Assembly (NCBI GenBank): GCA_963593765.1 | Contig: CAVBBU010000008.1 | Coordinates: 1-30,836, forward strand | Reading direction: 5' to 3' | DNA from: CAVBBU01 sp963593765 | GTDB lineage: Bacteria; Bacillota; Clostridia; Lachnospirales; Lachnospiraceae | Length of the DNA: 30,836 bases | Shown here: positions 16,436 to 23,918 of the stretch, in pieces | Layout: every line of letters starts with the position of its first letter | Numbering within the stretch: position 1 is the stretch's first letter | Notes under the pieces: model-generated | Databases searched by the model: none | The model's input: only the letters and a program-made list of their open reading frames with translations | What the model was told of the DNA's origin: nothing | Translations under genes and position numbers: made by a program

Positions 16436-16459
16436 GCCTCCCTTTTTGGGGGTTCTTTT
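16436..16459. terminator. Second hairpin between glnN and hpf
   Basis: CCTCCC, a T loop, GGGGG then TTCTTTTTT on the plus strand. The T run favours plus-strand termination (a backup for glnN). The stem also lies just beyond the hpf stop, so it may protect that mRNA end. A 7-bp inverted repeat TGTCATT/AATGACA (16413-16433) lies beside it. Confidence 0.55.
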
Positions 16460-16464
16460 TTGCT

Positions 16465-16995
16465 TTAGCACTCCGGCTCTATAAGACCATAGGTGCCGGC
16501 ATTTCTTTTATATACTACACTAACTAAATTAGTATCTGAGTTAAGGAATACGAAGAAGTTATGACCTAGCATCTCCATCTGCAGGCATGCCTCCTCTGCA
16601 TCCATAGGCTTGATAGCAAATCTCTTTGTCTTAACTATCTTAATCTCATCATCCTCTTCCGGGAAGTCCTCAGATATAAAAAGATCTGAGAAGGAATGAG
16701 CAGATTGCTTTTTATCTACTAGCTTGTTCTTAAACTTCTTAATCTGTCTTTCGATTATTTCCTCAACTAGGTCGATGGTTACATACATATCAGAGCTAGT
16801 CTGCTCTGCTCTTACTATGCCCTTTTTAGTTGGGATAGTTACCTCCATCTTTTGAGCTCCCTTTTGTACACTAAGGGTTACTCTTGCTTCTGTTTCTGGT
16901 GTAAAGTACTTATCTAGCTTAGACAACTTTTCCTCTACTGCCTGCTTTAAAGCTGGTGTTACGTCTATGTTTCTTCCTGTAATTGTATAACGCAC
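16465..16995 (-). CDS. hpf: Long-form ribosome hibernation promoting factor
   Basis: Long HPF silences ribosomes by forming 100S dimers in stationary phase or under stress. The 176-residue product has the N-terminal HPF/RaiA domain (RYTITGRNIDVTPALKQAVEEKL to about residue 95), a charged linker, and the C-terminal dimerisation domain from about residue 120 (KRFAIKPMDAEEACLQMEMLGHNFFVF). The start is a GTG at 16995, supported by AAGAGG 9-10 bases upstream and by the family N-terminus. It is divergent from secA with its own strong promoter. Confidence 0.95.
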   Translation of the reverse strand: MRYTITGRNIDVTPALKQAVEEKLSKLDKYFTPETEARVTLSVQKGAQKMEVTIPTKKGIVRAEQTSSDMYVTIDLVEEIIERQIKKFKNKLVDKKQSAHSFSDLFISEDFPEEDDEIKIVKTKRFAIKPMDAEEACLQMEMLGHNFFVFLNSDTNLVSVVYKRNAGTYGLIEPEC

Positions 16996-17029
16996 TTTGC
17001 ATCACCTCTTTGTTTTATTTGATATGATA

Positions 17030-17058
17030 ATTATAGCATAATAGTAAATTCAATTCAA
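17030..17058 (-). promoter_or_regulatory. Strong promoter of hpf
   Basis: On the minus strand: TTGAAT (17058-17053), 17 bases, TGC then perfect TATAAT (17035-17030). The predicted start is near 17023, giving a leader of only about 28 bases, which leaves no room for a large leader RNA. Confidence 0.75.
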
Positions 17059-17070
17059 TGAATAAACTTT

Positions 17071-17086
17071 AATTGTAGCTACAATT
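17071..17086. promoter_or_regulatory. Perfect 16-bp palindrome between hpf and secA, possible operator
   Basis: AATTGTAGCTACAATT is identical on both strands. It lies 13 bases upstream of the hpf -35 box and 54 bases upstream of the secA -35 box. Its position suits an activator of hpf or a shared regulator. It does not match CIRCE, CcpA, CodY, LexA, Rex or PerR consensus sites as I know them. Confidence 0.4.
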
Positions 17087-17139
17087 GGGCGTGATATTAG
17101 GTGTGAATTTAAATTTTTTGTTAATACAAATTCAAGTCG

Positions 17140-17168
17140 TTGAAGATAAATATATGTAATGTTAAAAT
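17140..17168 (+). promoter_or_regulatory. Possible promoter of secA-prfB
   Basis: TTGAAG (17140-17145), 17 bases, TAAAAT (17163-17168), 46 bases before secA. Confidence 0.5.
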
Positions 17169-17213
17169 AATACGGATTGGCTTTTAATTTTAATGATTAA
17201 GTAGGAGCTTTAT

Positions 17214-19799
17214 ATGAATTTAGTTGAAAAGATATTTGGTACACATAGTGAGAGAGAAGTAAAAAGAGTAGAGCCTATAGTTAAAAAAATTCTCGGCATG
17301 AGAGAGGCTATGATGGCACTTAGCGATGAGGAGCTTAAAAAGCAGACAGCGAAGTTTAAGGAAAGATTAGAGCAGGGTGAAACCTTAGACGATATATTAC
17401 CGGAGGCATTTGCCACGGTGCGAGAGGCTGCAAGAAGAGTGCTTCACATGGAGCATTATCCAGTACAGCTTATAGGTGGAATTATACTTCACCAAGGGCG
17501 TATATCTGAGATGAAAACTGGTGAAGGTAAGACACTTGTTTCTACCTGTCCTGCATATCTTAATGCACTTGCAGGAAAGGGAGTGCATATAGTTACAGTT
17601 AATGATTATCTTGCAAAGCGTGATGCAGAGTGGATGGGTGCAGTGCATGAGTTCCTTGGACTTAAGGTTGGCGTTGTTTTAAATGGCATGGAAACCGAGG
17701 ACAGAAAGGCTGCATATAATTGCGATATTACATATGTAACGAATAATGAGCTGGGCTTTGATTATCTAAGAGATAATATGGCTATATATAAGGAAGGTCA
17801 GGTTCTTAGAGAGCTTGATTATGCAATCATAGATGAGGTCGATTCAGTTCTTATAGATGAAGCAAGAACTCCTCTTATAATTTCTGGTAAGTCATCTAAG
17901 TCTACTAAGTTGTATGAGGTCTGCAATGTTTTAGCCCATCAGCTTGTTCGTGGTGAGGCAAGCGGTGAGTTTACTAAGATGAATGCGATTATGGGTGAGG
18001 ACATAACTGAGACCGGAGACTTTGTAGTTAATGAAAAGGAGAAGGTTGTCAACCTTACAGAGGATGGTGTTAGAAAGGTAGAGGAATTCTTCCATATAGA
18101 TAACCTAGCAGATCCGGAAAATCTTGAGATACAGCATTGTATTATACTTGCACTTAGAGCAAATAATCTTATGCACAGAGATAAGGACTATGTCGTTAAG
18201 GATGGCGAGGTTCTTATAGTAGATGAATTTACCGGACGTATAATGCCAGGCAGAAGATATAGTGATGGACTTCATCAGGCTATCGAAGCTAAGGAACATG
18301 TCAATGTTAGGCGAGAGTCTAAGACACTTGCTACTATAACCTTCCAGAACTTCTTTAATAAGTTTAAGAAAAAGGCAGGTATGACAGGTACTGCACAGAC
18401 TGAGGAAAAGGAATTTCGTAATATATATGGAATGGATGTTATAGTTATTCCTACTAACAAGCCTGTAGTTAGAAAGGATTACAACGATGCAGTATATATG
18501 ACTAAGAGAGAAAAGTTCAATGCAGTCGTTGATGATATAAAGAGGACACATGAAAAGGGACAGCCTGTGCTTGTAGGTACTATAACCATAGAAACCTCAG
18601 AGCTGCTTTCTAGGATGCTTAACAAGGAAGGAATAGAGCATACAGTTCTTAATGCGAAGTTCCATGAGAAGGAGGCAGAGATAGTAGCAGGAGCTGGTAT
18701 TCATGGAGCTGTAACTATAGCCACAAACATGGCAGGACGTGGTACTGATATAAAGCTAGACGAGGAGTCTGTAAAGGCTGGCGGACTTAAGATTATAGGT
18801 ACAGAAAGACATGAGTCAAGACGTATAGATAATCAGCTAAGAGGACGAGCAGGAAGACAGGGAGACCCTGGTGAGTCAAGATTTTACATCTCACTTGAGG
18901 ATGATCTTATGAGGCTGTTTGGCTCTGATAAGCTTATGAACATGTTTAAAACTCTTGGCGTTCCGGAGGGAGAGCAGATAGAGCATAAGATGCTTTCTAA
19001 TGCGATAGAAAGAGCACAAAAGAGAATAGAAAATAACAACTATGGTATAAGAGAAAATCTTCTTAAGTATGATGAGGTAAATAACGAGCAAAGAGAGGTT
19101 ATCTACGCAGAAAGAGATAAGGTTCTTAATGGTGACAACATGAGAGGCACTGTTATGAACATGATTAATTCTGAGATAGAGCACCTTGTAGATATGACTA
19201 TATCTGATGAGATCACAGCTGAGAACTGGGATATAGCAGACCTTAACGGCATCATGATCCCGATCATTCCTATAGAGCCACTTAAGTACACAGACGACAT
19301 GAAGGATATGAAGAAGGAGCAGCTTGTACATAAGATAAAGGAGGAGGCTGTTAAGCTATACGAAGCAAAGGAGGCAGAGCTTCCAAACACAGAAGGACTT
19401 CGTGAGATAGAAAGAGTTATACTTCTTCGTACTATAGATTCTAAGTGGATGGATCATATAGATGATATGGAGCAGCTAAGACAGGGTATAGGTCTTCAGG
19501 CATATGGACAGAGAGATCCGCTTGTAGAATATAAGATGAGTGCGTATGAGATGTTTGATGCTATGAGCCAGAGCATTACTGAGGAAACAGTTCGCATACT
19601 TTATCACATACGCTTTGAGCAAAAGGTAGAAAGAGAAGAGACAGCACAGGTTACAGGAACTAACAAGGATGATTCCTTGAAAAAGGAGCCTGTTAGAAAA
19701 AGTGATATAAAGAGAATATATCCAAATGATCCTTGCCCTTGTGGAAGCGGCAAGAAGTATAAGCAGTGTCACGGACGTGCTAAGCTGCAATCAAATTAA
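17214..19799 (+). CDS. secA: Preprotein translocase ATPase SecA
   Basis: SecA is the cytoplasmic motor that pushes unfolded preproteins through SecYEG. At 861 residues it is in the normal range. The Walker A region MKTGEGKTLVS is at residues 100-110, and the DEVD box at 207-210 is followed by EARTPLIISG. GMTGTAQTEEKEF, NMAGRGTDI and GRAGRQGDPGESRF follow in order. The C-terminus carries the zinc-binding tail PCPCGSGKKYKQCHG, which contacts SecB or ribosomes in other bacteria. prfB follows after 9 bases, the common Firmicute secA-prfB operon. Confidence 0.98.
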   Translation: MNLVEKIFGTHSEREVKRVEPIVKKILGMREAMMALSDEELKKQTAKFKERLEQGETLDDILPEAFATVREAARRVLHMEHYPVQLIGGIILHQGRISEMKTGEGKTLVSTCPAYLNALAGKGVHIVTVNDYLAKRDAEWMGAVHEFLGLKVGVVLNGMETEDRKAAYNCDITYVTNNELGFDYLRDNMAIYKEGQVLRELDYAIIDEVDSVLIDEARTPLIISGKSSKSTKLYEVCNVLAHQLVRGEASGEFTKMNAIMGEDITETGDFVVNEKEKVVNLTEDGVRKVEEFFHIDNLADPENLEIQHCIILALRANNLMHRDKDYVVKDGEVLIVDEFTGRIMPGRRYSDGLHQAIEAKEHVNVRRESKTLATITFQNFFNKFKKKAGMTGTAQTEEKEFRNIYGMDVIVIPTNKPVVRKDYNDAVYMTKREKFNAVVDDIKRTHEKGQPVLVGTITIETSELLSRMLNKEGIEHTVLNAKFHEKEAEIVAGAGIHGAVTIATNMAGRGTDIKLDEESVKAGGLKIIGTERHESRRIDNQLRGRAGRQGDPGESRFYISLEDDLMRLFGSDKLMNMFKTLGVPEGEQIEHKMLSNAIERAQKRIENNNYGIRENLLKYDEVNNEQREVIYAERDKVLNGDNMRGTVMNMINSEIEHLVDMTISDEITAENWDIADLNGIMIPIIPIEPLKYTDDMKDMKKEQLVHKIKEEAVKLYEAKEAELPNTEGLREIERVILLRTIDSKWMDHIDDMEQLRQGIGLQAYGQRDPLVEYKMSAYEMFDAMSQSITEETVRILYHIRFEQKVEREETAQVTGTNKDDSLKKEPVRKSDIKRIYPNDPCPCGSGKKYKQCHGRAKLQSN

Positions 19800-19808
19800 G
19801 GCGGTAAG

Positions 19809-20945
19809 ATGTTAGAGCTAGAGCAATATAAATTTGAATTATCTGAATATAAAAAGCCTCTTGAGGATGTCAAAAAATCTCTCGATATAGAGGGAAAGAA
19901 AAGGCGTATAGCAGAGCTTGACAAGGCTATGGAGGAAAATGGATTCTGGGATGATCCTGAAAAGTCCTCTAAGATAGTTAAGGAAGCTAAAAATATGAAG
20001 GACACCCTTGATGAGTTTAATCACCTTGAGAGTCTGTATGAGGACATTGGAGTTCTTATAGATATGGGAAATGAAGAGGAGGATGAGTCGCTAGTTCCTG
20101 AGGTTCGTGAGATGCTTGATGAGCTAGGGACTAAGCTAGATGCCATGAGGCTTAGTACGCTTCTATCTGGTGAGTATGACTCAAGCAGTGCTATACTTAG
20201 GCTTAATGCCGGAGCAGGCGGAACTGAAAGCTGTGACTGGTGCTCTATGCTTTATCGCATGTATACTAGGTGGGCTACGCGGCATGGATATAGCATAGAG
20301 GTTCTTGACATGCTAGAGGGCGATGAGGCAGGAATTAAATCAGTAACAGTGCAATTTAATGGGGACAATGCCTACGGTTACCTAAGAAGTGAGCATGGCA
20401 TACATAGGCTTGTTAGAATATCGCCATTTAATGCACAGGGTAAGAGACAGACCTCATTCGTGTCATGTGATGTTATGCCGGAGATAGAGGAGGATCTTAA
20501 TGTAGACATTAACCAGGACGACCTAAGGATAGATACATATAGATCAAGCGGCGCCGGCGGTCAGCATATAAATAAAACCTCATCGGCGATTAGAATAACG
20601 CATTTACCTACTGGCATTGTAGTTACCTGTCAGAATGAAAGAAGCCAGCTTCAAAACAAGCATAAGGCTATGCAGATGCTTACTACTAAACTAATGCTTC
20701 TTAAGCAGCAGGCGAATGTAGAAAAGCTCTCAGATATAAGAGGAACTGTAATGGACAATGGCTGGGGAAGCCAAATAAGATCCTATGTATTGCAGCCATA
20801 TACCTTGGTTAAGGATCTTAGAACCGGATATGAAAGCGGCAACACGCAGGCTGTTCTTGATGGTGATTTGGATGGATTTATAAGTGCTTACCTAACGTGG
20901 ATGAGTCTTGGCTGTCCAGCAAGAAATGCTGCGGATACGGAATAG
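19809..20945 (+). CDS. prfB: Peptide chain release factor 2, without the usual frameshift
   Basis: RF2 ends translation at UGA and UAA. The 378-residue product has the stop-recognising SPF at 205-207 and the catalytic GGQ at 250-252 (SSGAGGQHINKTSSAIR), the same positions as in E. coli RF2. In most bacteria prfB needs a +1 frameshift at CTTTGAC around codons 25-26. Here codons 25-26 read CTC GAT (Leu-Asp) in frame, so the gene is read through directly. The C-terminus has about ten extra residues after the usual AYL end. The ribosome site AAGGCGGT overlaps the secA stop, so the two are translationally linked. Confidence 0.97.
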   Translation: MLELEQYKFELSEYKKPLEDVKKSLDIEGKKRRIAELDKAMEENGFWDDPEKSSKIVKEAKNMKDTLDEFNHLESLYEDIGVLIDMGNEEEDESLVPEVREMLDELGTKLDAMRLSTLLSGEYDSSSAILRLNAGAGGTESCDWCSMLYRMYTRWATRHGYSIEVLDMLEGDEAGIKSVTVQFNGDNAYGYLRSEHGIHRLVRISPFNAQGKRQTSFVSCDVMPEIEEDLNVDINQDDLRIDTYRSSGAGGQHINKTSSAIRITHLPTGIVVTCQNERSQLQNKHKAMQMLTTKLMLLKQQANVEKLSDIRGTVMDNGWGSQIRSYVLQPYTLVKDLRTGYESGNTQAVLDGDLDGFISAYLTWMSLGCPARNAADTE

Positions 20946-21019
20946 CATTAATTTAATATAGATGTGTTTGTCGTGATTTTTCTAAAAGGAGTATGAGAGA
21001 TATACTAAATATATTTTTA

Positions 21020-21043
21020 AAAGAAGCCCTTCGGGGCTTTTTT
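21020..21043 (+). terminator. Terminator of secA-prfB
   Basis: AAGCCC (21024-21029), a TTCG loop, GGGCTT and a further T run. It is a compact rho-independent terminator with a stable UUCG tetraloop. Confidence 0.93.
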
Positions 21044-21113
21044 GTAGTATAACGAAAGTTTCATTCATGTTTGCTATAGTCTCATCCGATAACAGATTAC
21101 CAGTTTTTTGAAA

Positions 21114-21142
21114 TTGACTATTACCGCACGCAAATATAAAAT
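21114..21142 (+). promoter_or_regulatory. Promoter of metNIQ
   Basis: TTGACT (21114-21119), 17 bases, TAAAAT (21137-21142). The predicted start is near 21149, only about 23 bases before metN and inside the inverted repeat at 21143-21173. No SAM-type riboswitch fits in so short a leader. Confidence 0.65.
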
Positions 21143-21173
21143 ATGCACCATAACAGCAGGAGGTATGGTGCAT
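21143..21173. promoter_or_regulatory. Inverted repeat enclosing the metN ribosome site and start codon
   Basis: ATGCACCATA (21143-21152) and TATGGTGCAT (21164-21173) are perfect 10-base complements. The 11-base centre holds the ribosome site GCAGGAGG, and the right arm ends in the first two bases of the metN ATG. It could be a repressor operator across the transcription start, or an RNA hairpin controlling translation if transcripts start upstream. Confidence 0.6.
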
Positions 21174-22224
21174 GATTGAATTAAAGAATATCGTGAAAAG
21201 CTTTGACGGTGGAAAGGGTGATAATGAAATACATGCCGTCAATGATGTTTCACTAAAAATAGATGATGGAGAAATCTTCGGAATAATAGGCTTTTCGGGA
21301 GCAGGCAAGTCTACACTGGTTCGCTGTATAAACCTTTTAGAAAGACCAACATCAGGCACAGTAAATATAGACGGAGTAGAGCTTACAAGCCTAGAGCCAA
21401 AGGAGCTACGATCTGAGCGAAGAAAAATCGGAATGATATTTCAGCATTTTAATCTAATGCCATCTAGGACAGTTTTTGAAAATATAGCATTTCCCCTATA
21501 TAAAAGTGGATTATCAAAAACAGAAATCAAGAAAAAGGTTGAAAGCCTTTTAGAGCTGGTAGAGCTTTCGGATAAAACAAATGCATATCCGTCAGAGCTT
21601 TCCGGCGGACAAAAGCAAAGAGTAGCTATAGCAAGAGCACTTGCTAATGATCCAAAGATACTTCTTTCAGATGAAGCAACCAGTGCACTTGATCCTCAGA
21701 CAACCAATTCCATATTAAAGCTTCTTAAAAAGCTAAACAGAGAGCTTAAAATTACAATTATAGTAATCACGCATGAGATGGAGGTTATAAAGCAGATATG
21801 TACAAGAGTTGCGGTTATGGAGCATGGACATGTTGTAGAGGTGGGAGAAACCTTTGAGATATTTGCAAATCCAAAGCATAAGCTTACACGTAATTTTATA
21901 AAAACAACATCTAATTTGTATCGTATAGAGGATATGCTTTCGGAAAATCTACTAGGTATAGAGCCAGAGAAAAATGAAGTGCTTGTTAGATTTTCTTATA
22001 ACGAAAAAACACTTACAAGACCTCTTATAGCTATAGCATCTAAAAAGTTCGACCTAGAGCTTAATATACTTCTTGCAAGTATAGACAGAGTTGGAGATGC
22101 AACTATAGGCGGAACGGTTGTAAATATAAAGGGCGAGAGCGAGAGCATAGATGCGGCACTTAAGTATATGAAGGAAAATAATGTAGGAGTGGAGGTGATT
22201 AGAGATGCAAGAAGCTGTGCTTAA
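21172..22224 (+). CDS. metN: Methionine ABC transporter ATP-binding protein
   Basis: MetN powers uptake of methionine (D and L forms) with MetI and MetQ. The 350-residue product has Walker A GFSGAGKST at residues 40-48, signature ELSGGQKQRVAIARAL near 142, Walker B ILLSDEATSALDPQ and the switch histidine in VITHEM. The C-terminal ~75 residues (ENEVLVRFSYNEKT-like region to VEVIRD) fit the NIL domain, which binds methionine in MetN and inhibits transport when methionine is plentiful. The ribosome site is in the loop of an inverted repeat. It overlaps metI by 20 bases. Confidence 0.95.
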   Translation: MIELKNIVKSFDGGKGDNEIHAVNDVSLKIDDGEIFGIIGFSGAGKSTLVRCINLLERPTSGTVNIDGVELTSLEPKELRSERRKIGMIFQHFNLMPSRTVFENIAFPLYKSGLSKTEIKKKVESLLELVELSDKTNAYPSELSGGQKQRVAIARALANDPKILLSDEATSALDPQTTNSILKLLKKLNRELKITIIVITHEMEVIKQICTRVAVMEHGHVVEVGETFEIFANPKHKLTRNFIKTTSNLYRIEDMLSENLLGIEPEKNEVLVRFSYNEKTLTRPLIAIASKKFDLELNILLASIDRVGDATIGGTVVNIKGESESIDAALKYMKENNVGVEVIRDARSCA

Positions 22225-22885
22225 TATATTACCTAATCTAATTAGCAGATGGCCGGATTTTATAGAAGCAATTAGAGATACACTTCTTATGGAGGTTTGG
22301 GCAGGAAGTATAGGCTTTGTTTTTGGACTTAGCTTTGGAATTATCCTAACTGTTACTAAGCCGGGCGGAATTTTAGAAAATAAAGCTATATATAAAATAC
22401 TAGACATATTTACAAATCTTTTCCGCTCGATACCATTTATTATTTTACTTACCGCACTTATGCCTTTATCAAGGCTGATTATGGGAACAGCAATTTATGT
22501 AAGAGGAGCGATAGTACCACTTGTTTTTGGCTCTGTGCCATTTTTTACAAGACAGGTTCAGTCAGCATTAGCACAGACAGATGAAGGACTTATAGAGGCA
22601 GCACAGGCAATGGGGCTTAGCCCCGCAGACATTATAAAAAGAGTTTATCTAAGAGAGAGTATAGGACCGCTCGCAAGAGCAACAACGATTACAGCTATAA
22701 GCCTGCTTGGACTTACGGCAATGGCAGGAGCTGTAGGAGCTGGCGGATTAGGAGATTTTGCTATTCGCTATGGACATGATAGAAACATGACAGACATCAC
22801 ATGGGTGACAGTCATTGTTCTTATTATTGCGGTTAGCCTTGTTCAATTACTTGGTGACACTATAGCAAGAAAAAATACACATTAA
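22205..22885 (+). CDS. metI: Methionine ABC transporter permease
   Basis: A 226-residue inner-membrane permease with about five hydrophobic segments and the EAA loop EAAQAMGLSPADIIKRVYL that docks to MetN. LLGLTAMAGAVGAGGLGDFAIRYG near the end is highly typical of MetI. GGAGGTGAT inside metN serves as its ribosome site, so expression is coupled to metN. The gene order metN-metI-metQ is the standard one. Confidence 0.95.
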   Translation: MQEAVLNILPNLISRWPDFIEAIRDTLLMEVWAGSIGFVFGLSFGIILTVTKPGGILENKAIYKILDIFTNLFRSIPFIILLTALMPLSRLIMGTAIYVRGAIVPLVFGSVPFFTRQVQSALAQTDEGLIEAAQAMGLSPADIIKRVYLRESIGPLARATTITAISLLGLTAMAGAVGAGGLGDFAIRYGHDRNMTDITWVTVIVLIIAVSLVQLLGDTIARKNTH

Positions 22886-22906
22886 AAATTATGAGGAGAA
22901 AAATTT

Positions 22907-23842
22907 ATGAAAAAGAGAATATTAACATTAACACTAGGATTAGCATTAGCAGTTGGAAGCCTAGCAGGGTGCGGATCATCTAAAAGCGAGGAGGTAGCTT
23001 CAGTAGCAAGCGAGACAGCAGTAAGCGAGAGCAAGGTAAGTGAGGCTTCAGAAGAGTCTGGTGAATACGATTTTACAAAGGATCCGATTTCATTAAAGAT
23101 AGGAGTTGTAGGATCTGTATATGAGGATATATGGCAGCCTACTGTAGATAAGCTAAAGGATGAGGGAATAGAGCTTGAGGTTGTGCAATTTTCAGATTAT
23201 GTTACACCTAACAATGCATTAAATAATGGTGAGATAGACCTTAATGCATTCCAGCACCAGATTTATCTAAGCTCAGAGATAGAAAGCTACGGATATAATA
23301 TTCAAAATATAGGAAATACATTTATAATTCCGCTTAATGTATATTCAAATAAAATTAAGTCACTTGATGAACTTAAGGATGGCGATACAGTTGCAGTACC
23401 TAATGACCTTACTAATGAGGGCAGAGCACTTAAGGTTTTGGCAAATGCCGGAGTTATTACATTAAAGGATAATGACAATTTTAATCCGACACTTGAGGAT
23501 ATTGAAAGCTATAATGCAAATATAACTATTGAAGAGCTTTCAGCTAATACTATACCTTCTGTACTTCCTGATGTTACAGCAGCAGTTATAAATGGTAACT
23601 ACGCATTAGATTTTGGACTTAAGACAGAGGAGGCCATATATAAGGATTCGGTTCTTGACGAAGAAAAGTATTGGAATTTAATAGCCGCAAGGACAGACGA
23701 CCTTTCAGATCCAAGACTTAAGGCAGCATATAAAAAGGTAGTTGATACATTCCATAGTGATGATACTAAAAAGGTATTTGACGAAACCTACGGTGGATAT
23801 TTTATAGCTGTTGGTTGGGACCAGGATAGACTTGCTGATTAA
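22907..23842 (+). CDS. metQ: Methionine-binding lipoprotein (NlpA/MetQ family)
   Basis: This is the extracellular substrate-binding lipoprotein of the MetNIQ importer. The signal peptide ends in the lipobox LAGC with the modified Cys at residue 22, followed by a Ser/Glu-rich linker to about residue 55. The mature fold starts at LKIGVVGSVYEDIW and includes LNAFQHQIYL, VAVPNDLTNEGRALKVL and NGNYALDFGL, all typical of MetQ. GAGGAG lies ahead of the ATG, and it follows metI by 21 bases. Substrate choice (methionine or a hydroxy/oxo analogue) cannot be read from the sequence alone. Confidence 0.94.
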   Translation: MKKRILTLTLGLALAVGSLAGCGSSKSEEVASVASETAVSESKVSEASEESGEYDFTKDPISLKIGVVGSVYEDIWQPTVDKLKDEGIELEVVQFSDYVTPNNALNNGEIDLNAFQHQIYLSSEIESYGYNIQNIGNTFIIPLNVYSNKIKSLDELKDGDTVAVPNDLTNEGRALKVLANAGVITLKDNDNFNPTLEDIESYNANITIEELSANTIPSVLPDVTAAVINGNYALDFGLKTEEAIYKDSVLDEEKYWNLIAARTDDLSDPRLKAAYKKVVDTFHSDDTKKVFDETYGGYFIAVGWDQDRLAD

Positions 23843-23862
23843 TAGAATTTGATTTTATATTT

Positions 23863-23893
23863 GCCGTCGGTATTAAGCTGTAATACCGTCGGC
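23863..23893 (+). terminator. Hairpin between metQ and the FAD oxidoreductase
   Basis: GCCGTCGGTATTA (23863-23875) pairs with TAATACCGTCGGC (23881-23893), with one T-T mismatch and loop AGCTG. The following T tract is only ATTTG, so termination may be partial, letting some transcripts continue into the three downstream genes. Confidence 0.6.
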
Positions 23894-23918
23894 ATTTGAC
23901 AATACGGAGGCTTAGCTA

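Noticed and set aside
16996..17100. raiA-type structured RNA upstream of hpf
   Set aside because: The well-placed promoter leaves a leader of about 28 bases, too short for such an RNA.
20993..21052. A 19-codon open frame after AAAAGGAG running through the prfB terminator
   Set aside because: The ribosome site is only one base from the ATG, and the coding part is the terminator itself.
21053..21171. Possible SAM riboswitch or T-box before metN
   Set aside because: The promoter at 21114-21142 leaves only about 23 leader bases, and no T-box or SAM aptamer core is visible.
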